A stretch of DNA of 10,691 nt from Planctomycetota bacterium (GTDB taxonomy: Bacteria; Planctomycetota; UBA11346): NCBI GenBank assembly GCA_007131555.1, contig SLQH01000360.1:1-10691 (forward strand), written 5' to 3'. Numbering within the stretch: the stretch's first letter is position 1; each line of letters opens with the position of its first letter. Under the pieces are notes generated by a model. That model was not told where the DNA came from and did no database searches. It saw only the letters and a list, made by a program, of their open reading frames with translations. Shown in pieces: positions 7,976 to 10,691 of the stretch. Made by a program: the position numbers and the translations under genes.

Positions 7976-8938
7976 TCAGTGACCGGTCTTGCGACGCCGC
8001 TGGCGGCGACGACGGCCGCTGACCGAGGATCCAGCATCATCATCGACAGCCGACACATCATACAAGCCATCCAGGGCATCAGTGGACAAGCCGTCAGAAG
8101 CAGCAAAGGCCCGCTCCATCAATTGGCGCTGTTCGCTGGGCAAGGATTCAGGGATCAGAGGCCCATCAACATCGTGATCCAGACCAAGATCCACGCACAA
8201 GGAGATGATTTCCATGTCCAAGGCCCGCAATTGATCATGAGCCTGACGGAAACGCTGCAGGGCCTGTTGATCAAGATCATGCACACTGACCTGCACCTGT
8301 TCTCCGGCACAAATACGTGACAAGAAGCCCGCATCCAGCCCGAAGCCCCCCCCTCCCTCCAGGGCCAGACGCCCAAAGGCCTGTATCAGACCACGACGTT
8401 CATCACGCAGGGCATCAAGACGGTCATGGCGCTCATCGCGGCGCTTGAGCACCCGTCCGACCCGGCTGAGCAGACGCCCCCGGCTGATCCGGTTGGACCC
8501 CGAACTCTCATCAACCACCGCCTCACAGGAGGCACTGATACGACGGCTGGAGCGATGCGAGGCCGCTGCCTCATGGGGGGCATCAGGAGCTTCATCGACC
8601 TCTGGCAAGGCATCGGAAGAGCCATCACAGGGACCACTGCCCGGCACCGGAACCCGCACCTGAAGGCGCAGACCGGCCACGGCTATGCAATCGTCATCAA
8701 CCAGGATCGCCCGCCGCCGCTCGACCTCATTGACGGTCGCCACCAACCCGGTCTTGTTGACAAAGACCCAGGCTCCGGCCTCATGATGGAAGCTCAGCAC
8801 CCCCCCCTTACCGTCCTTGCGGGTCAACTCAAGACACAGGGGGTGCTGTTCCCGTAAGCGCCAGGCTTGGCCAGCATGAGCCCCGGCAACGCAGCGGATG
8901 TGCGGCTCGTCTGTTCGTGGAGGACCGGATGACGACAT
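7976..8938 (-). CDS. FHA-like domain protein with coiled region and Arg-rich tail
   Basis: From this start the protein has 320 residues and no signal peptide or membrane helix, so it is probably cytoplasmic. Residues about 12-96 follow the strand pattern of an FHA domain: HIRCVAGAHAGQAWRLRE, then VFVNKTGLVATVNEVE, then AILVDDDCIAVAGLRLQVRV. The usual phosphothreonine-binding Arg, Ser and His signature is not evident, so it is degenerate or only FHA-like. Residues 100-150 are acidic, serine-rich and probably disordered. About 150-250 are charged helices (RVLKRRDERHDRLDALRDER). The last residues, GRRRRQRRRKTGH, form a strongly basic tail that could bind nucleic acid or acidic lipid. The start is uncertain. 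ATG 8936-8938 has AAGGAG 12 nt upstream; ATG 8969-8971 has AAGGG at only 4 nt; the frame stays open to a TTG at 9059-9061. It lies 65 bp before ftsH and is probably the first gene of that operon. Function unknown. Confidence 0.72.
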   Translation of the reverse strand: MSSSGPPRTDEPHIRCVAGAHAGQAWRLREQHPLCLELTRKDGKGGVLSFHHEAGAWVFVNKTGLVATVNEVERRRAILVDDDCIAVAGLRLQVRVPVPGSGPCDGSSDALPEVDEAPDAPHEAAASHRSSRRISASCEAVVDESSGSNRISRGRLLSRVGRVLKRRDERHDRLDALRDERRGLIQAFGRLALEGGGGFGLDAGFLSRICAGEQVQVSVHDLDQQALQRFRQAHDQLRALDMEIISLCVDLGLDHDVDGPLIPESLPSEQRQLMERAFAASDGLSTDALDGLYDVSAVDDDAGSSVSGRRRRQRRRKTGH

Positions 8939-9066
8939 GACGCTGATGATCTCCTTGTCGATCAGCACCATAGATCCCTTGAGCACCTGGACCAGCACCG
9001 AAACGGTGACCCTGTGACACGCCGGCAGACCGCGTGTGGATTGCAACGAACAAGCAGACAAGTGAT

Positions 9067-9095
9067 ATCGTTGAGTAGCTGTTCGGGCCTATCAA
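9067..9095 (-). promoter_or_regulatory. Candidate promoter of the FHA-like/ftsH/SPOR operon
   Basis: On the minus strand TTGATA (9090-9095) matches the sigma-70 -35 hexamer at five of six positions. It is followed after 17 bp by AACGAT (9067-9072), a poor -10 match at three of six. It stops 1 bp short of the outer end of the left repeat at 9097. This is a by-eye match only; transcription from it would leave a leader of roughly 120 nt before the 8938 start. Confidence 0.25.
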
Positions 9096-9096
9096 C

Positions 9097-9258
9097 CTAA
9101 ATCCGGCTGTAGGCTTTAGGGTTGCTCTACAAGGCGATTTAGACAGATTCAGACTTTCACCCTGAAGGTGAACCGGTTGTGTCTGCGTATATCTCGCTTG
9201 AGAAGCAACCCTAAAGCCTAAAGCCCAAAGTCCAAAGTCCAACTGCCGTTTTTAGGAT
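9097..9258 (+). repeat. Left copy of a long inverted element flanking the lipoprotein gene
   Basis: This 162-bp stretch is repeated in reverse orientation at 10403-10573. Matching blocks are 9097-9120 with 10550-10573 (24 bp, perfect), 9119-9147 with 10509-10537 (27 of 29 bp), 9180-9193 with 10462-10475 (14 bp, perfect) and 9239-9258 with 10403-10422 (19 of 20 bp). The order of blocks is conserved, and the sequence between them has diverged. The copy is itself palindromic: 9110-9126 and 9204-9220 form a 17-bp perfect stem, continuing imperfectly inward, with a small inner hairpin TTCACC/GGTGAA at 9156-9172. No transposase is encoded. It is visibly richer in A and T than the flanking genes. 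Family unknown. Confidence 0.85.
9211..9238 (+). repeat. Four-unit heptamer tandem repeat
   Basis: Four consecutive 7-bp units, CTAAAGC, CTAAAGC, CCAAAGT and CCAAAGT, follow directly on one another, and a partial unit (CCAAC) follows. The first ten bases also form part of the right arm of the 17-bp hairpin stem, so the tandem array may have grown by slippage from the palindrome's end. The right copy of the element has only a decayed version here. No coding or regulatory role is evident. Confidence 0.75.
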
Positions 9259-9304
9259 CAATCTGAGCAGCCGCTTCTTTTATAGACTCCTAGCGGATCG
9301 ACTC

Positions 9305-9332
9305 TTGCAGCCGGTCCACGCAATCGTATAGT
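9305..9332 (+). promoter_or_regulatory. Candidate sigma-70 promoter of the lipoprotein gene
   Basis: TTGCAG (9305-9310) and TATAGT (9327-9332) are separated by 16 bp and lie 61 bp before the lipoprotein start codon. The -10 box matches consensus at five of six positions; the -35 box matches at three. It lies inside the region bounded by the two inverted repeats, so it would move together with the gene if that region inverted. Confidence 0.4.
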
Positions 9333-9378
9333 GTTGTCCACACGATCAGTTGACGACATGCTTCAACCGACCTGCATC

Positions 9379-9384
9379 AGAGGA
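9379..9384 (+). promoter_or_regulatory. Ribosome binding site that fixes the lipoprotein start
   Basis: AGAGGA lies 9 nt before ATG 9394-9396, which opens directly into a lipoprotein signal peptide. The same frame is open 63 bp upstream to 9331, but that position has no ribosome binding site and overlaps the likely -10 box, so the shorter start is preferred. Confidence 0.65.
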
Positions 9385-9393
9385 ACCTACACC

Positions 9394-10392
9394 ATGTCAA
9401 TACGCCATGCTCTCGCCACGTCTCTGTGCATCATCGCCCTCTGTGCCTGCCACACGGTTCCCGCAAACGCTCCGCAGACCGACTATTCGGGGCCTTCCGG
9501 CAGCAGCGGTCACCAGCCAGGGGATCCGTCCCCCAATCACAACAATGCCGGCATGCTGCTCAAAAGCACCGTCACCGGCATCTGGAGCGGGTCCATGCAA
9601 CTGACCCCCGACGCCATCGGGGGCCTTGGCGCCACACGGCCGATGCAGGCCGGATTCGGCCTGCCGACCCTGATCCAGCAGACCACCCAGGCCAGCCAAG
9701 CCCTGACCGGCAGCTTCACCATCAACGCCGAACTGCGCCAGTACGCTGACAAGATCATCACCGGCAGCTGGGGTACCAACCTGCCGGGGACCGGCGCTGC
9801 CGTCACCACCATCACCGGCACCGGCTCGACCGAGGAGACGGTCACGGTGACCGTGCACGATGGTCCATACATCATCGCCTATTCCGGCACCGTCAGCGAC
9901 CACGTCTACAGCGGCGAGGTCAGCATCACCACCGAAGATGATCAGAGCGCTTCTGGGACCTTCACCATGAGTCGCCAATATAGTGGCCGCAACCCACCCT
10001 ACTCGGCGCTTGAACTGCGTCTGCATGAGCCCACCAACGACGACTTCGACTTCGTCCTGGAGACCCCTGACGGCTACACCGTCTTCTGGAACAACCCCCA
10101 GCAATGGCCGTCCTACCTGTACAACGCCTGGGGCGGACTGTCATCCGATGACCTCATCTACTTCAATGACAGCCTGCCATCAGGAGGCTATAACGTACAC
10201 GTGGTGTTATGGGGAACCTATGAGGGGTCGTCAAACAACGTCGTCACGGTTGAAGTGCGTCAATATGGCGTGTTGATGGCAACGCCGATCGACCAGATGG
10301 CCCTCAGCGCAAACTTCACTCCTGACTCCTGGCAGATCGGCGACAGCATCGGTGGCCGGGTCGCAACCCGCTTTGTCAACCTGGTGCCATAG
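9394..10392 (+). CDS. Predicted surface lipoprotein with two beta domains
   Basis: The 332-aa protein starts with a lipoprotein signal peptide (MSIRHALATSLCIIALCAC). Cys19 in LCAC is the likely lipidated residue, although cysteine at -2 is unusual. A proline-, glycine- and serine-rich linker spans about 26-55. Residues about 60-195 are strand-rich with Gly-Thr-Trp patterns (TGIWSGSMQL, IITGSWGTNL, YIIAYSGTVSDHVYSGEVSI) and look like a beta-barrel or beta-sandwich. Residues about 203-292 form a second beta domain with acidic and aromatic loops (DDFDFVLETPDGYTVFWNNP, GGLSSDDLIYFN, LPSGGYNVHVVLWG). These recall DUF2135/YfaP-like or pre-peptidase-type sandwich domains, which often bind calcium. 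That similarity is from memory and unconfirmed. It stands alone on its strand between inverted repeats, next to no related gene. Probable role: outer-surface or periplasm-facing binding protein; no enzyme motif is seen. A hairpin with a 9-nt loop, GCCGTT/AACGGC at 10396-10416, follows the stop but lacks a T-run. Confidence 0.82.
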   Translation: MSIRHALATSLCIIALCACHTVPANAPQTDYSGPSGSSGHQPGDPSPNHNNAGMLLKSTVTGIWSGSMQLTPDAIGGLGATRPMQAGFGLPTLIQQTTQASQALTGSFTINAELRQYADKIITGSWGTNLPGTGAAVTTITGTGSTEETVTVTVHDGPYIIAYSGTVSDHVYSGEVSITTEDDQSASGTFTMSRQYSGRNPPYSALELRLHEPTNDDFDFVLETPDGYTVFWNNPQQWPSYLYNAWGGLSSDDLIYFNDSLPSGGYNVHVVLWGTYEGSSNNVVTVEVRQYGVLMATPIDQMALSANFTPDSWQIGDSIGGRVATRFVNLVP

Positions 10393-10402
10393 CGGGCCGT
10401 TA

Positions 10403-10573
10403 ATCCTAGAAACGGCAGTTGGGCTATGAACTTTGTGGGCATTAGAGTTGATCTACAAGTGGATATACGCAGACAGAAAAGGTTCACATTATGATGTCAT
10501 GAGCCAACTCTGTCTATATCGCCTTGTACAGCAACCCTATAGCCTCCGGCCTAAAGCCTACAGCCGGATTTAG
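10403..10573 (-). repeat. Right copy of the inverted element flanking the lipoprotein gene
   Basis: This 171-bp stretch is the diverged reverse complement of 9097-9258, with the same four conserved blocks in mirrored order. It is longer because of about 12 extra bases around 10538-10549 between the two outer blocks, which look like a partial duplication of the neighbouring sequence. Its arms, about 10438-10478 and 10509-10544, also pair with each other imperfectly (GTTGATCTACAAG against CTTGTACAGCAAC), so it too can fold into a long hairpin. It begins only 10 bp after the lipoprotein stop codon. No target-site duplication is visible outside the outer ends (TCAAC on the left, CTGCA on the right). 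Confidence 0.82.
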
Positions 10574-10691
10574 CTGCAATGCCGTTCAGTAACAGCGCCA
10601 CACACCAGACCCTTCTGGCCTGATCAGACCCGGATAGTTGTCTTCATGGATTCCTTCGTGATCTTCGTGTCCTTCGTGGTCAAAAACTTCC
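10574..10691. other. Right-edge intergenic stretch
   Basis: Apart from the 9-bp tandem repeat I find no gene here. There is a small perfect hairpin CCAGA/TCTGG near 10605 and an 8-bp palindrome CTGATCAG near 10620, neither followed by a T-run. Confidence 0.4.
10642..10680 (-). repeat. 9-bp tandem repeat at the right edge
   Basis: Three perfectly phased 9-bp units, CTTCGTGAT, CTTCGTGTC and CTTCGTGGT, occupy 10654-10680, and a diverged unit, CTTCATGGA, lies at 10642-10650. On the other strand the units read with an ACGAAG core. I recall near-identical strings scattered between genes in many environmental bacterial genomes, including planctomycetes, sometimes just before small GxxExxY or four-helix-bundle genes. 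Strand is given for that reading. The window ends 11 bases later, so any linked gene is out of view. Confidence 0.7.

Larger units (their letters stand above)
8939..9393. other. 455-bp divergent intergenic region holding the left repeat
   Basis: The FHA-like gene and the lipoprotein gene diverge from this stretch. It holds a candidate minus-strand promoter near 9067-9095, the left copy of the inverted element (9097-9258), a heptamer tandem repeat (9211-9238) and a candidate plus-strand promoter (9305-9332). The part up to about 9061 could also be an N-terminal extension of the FHA-like gene. An open frame on the minus strand at 8829-9242 runs through the repeats and is not accepted as coding. 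Confidence 0.6.

Noticed and set aside
9110..9126. TTTAGGG resembling a plant-type telomere repeat
   Set aside because: It occurs only as part of a palindrome and a short degenerate heptamer array in an otherwise bacterial sequence.
9211..9238. CRISPR array
   Set aside because: Units are 7 bp and directly adjacent, with no spacers; no cas genes are present.
8829..9242. Minus-strand frame of 137 codons starting in the heptamer repeat
   Set aside because: Its N-terminus is just the translated tandem heptamer and palindrome, and the rest overlaps the FHA-like gene in another frame.
9397..10104. Minus-strand open frame of 235 codons opposite the lipoprotein gene
   Set aside because: The plus strand has a ribosome binding site, a lipoprotein signal peptide and beta-strand pattern. 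The reverse frame has only glycine- and valine-rich shadow sequence.
10396..10416. Terminator after the lipoprotein gene
   Set aside because: The GCCGTT/AACGGC stem is only 6 bp with a 9-nt loop and no T-run, and half of it belongs to the right repeat.
9097..10573. Integron cassette with attC sites
   Set aside because: GTTGGGC/GTTGGAC near 10419 and 9236 fit the GTTRRRY core and the elements fold. But the two copies are inverted rather than in tandem, no matching RYYYAAC partner site is placed correctly, and no integrase is present.

Overview
The window looks like chromosome from a moderately high-GC bacterium, most likely a member of the Planctomycetota or a related PVC lineage. That assignment is inferred from the style of the proteins: large exported HEAT-repeat proteins, a coiled-coil membrane protein with a small beta C-terminal domain, and an FtsH with a proline-rich N-terminus. 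The dispersed non-coding repeats near the right end fit it too. No rRNA or other phylogenetic marker is present, so it stays tentative. I support eight protein genes. I see no tRNA, rRNA, CRISPR array, transposase or recombinase.

Layout. Positions 1-3605 hold a minus-strand cluster of three envelope genes. In transcription order they are an exported HEAT/TPR protein with a degenerate response-regulator receiver domain inside it, a single-pass membrane protein with a long coiled coil, and a 50-residue single-pass membrane protein. A strong hairpin at 88-110 closes the cluster. A 223-bp divergent intergenic region separates it from ispE (3829-4671, plus), the one metabolic gene here, which makes isoprenoid precursors by the MEP pathway. 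The stop codons of ispE and the next gene face each other only 5 bp apart.

Positions 4677-8938 hold a second minus-strand cluster. In transcription order it has an FHA-like protein with an arginine-rich tail, the membrane AAA protease FtsH, and a membrane-anchored protein with a C-terminal SPOR-like domain. The spacings of 65 and 75 bp and the shared strand suggest one transcript linking membrane proteolysis to cell-envelope proteins.

Positions 8939-10691 are different in kind. A single predicted surface lipoprotein (9394-10392, plus) lies between two diverged copies of a 160-170 bp element in inverted orientation (9097-9258 and 10403-10573). Each copy can itself fold into a long hairpin. 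The left copy carries a 17-bp perfect stem and runs into a four-unit heptamer tandem repeat, and a 9-bp tandem repeat sits at the right window edge. This repeat-flanked lipoprotein module is the most unusual part of the window. It could be a mobile palindromic repeat family, an invertible segment, or a recombination hot spot for surface genes; the sequence does not decide between these. Nothing here amounts to a clearly new enzymatic or defence system.
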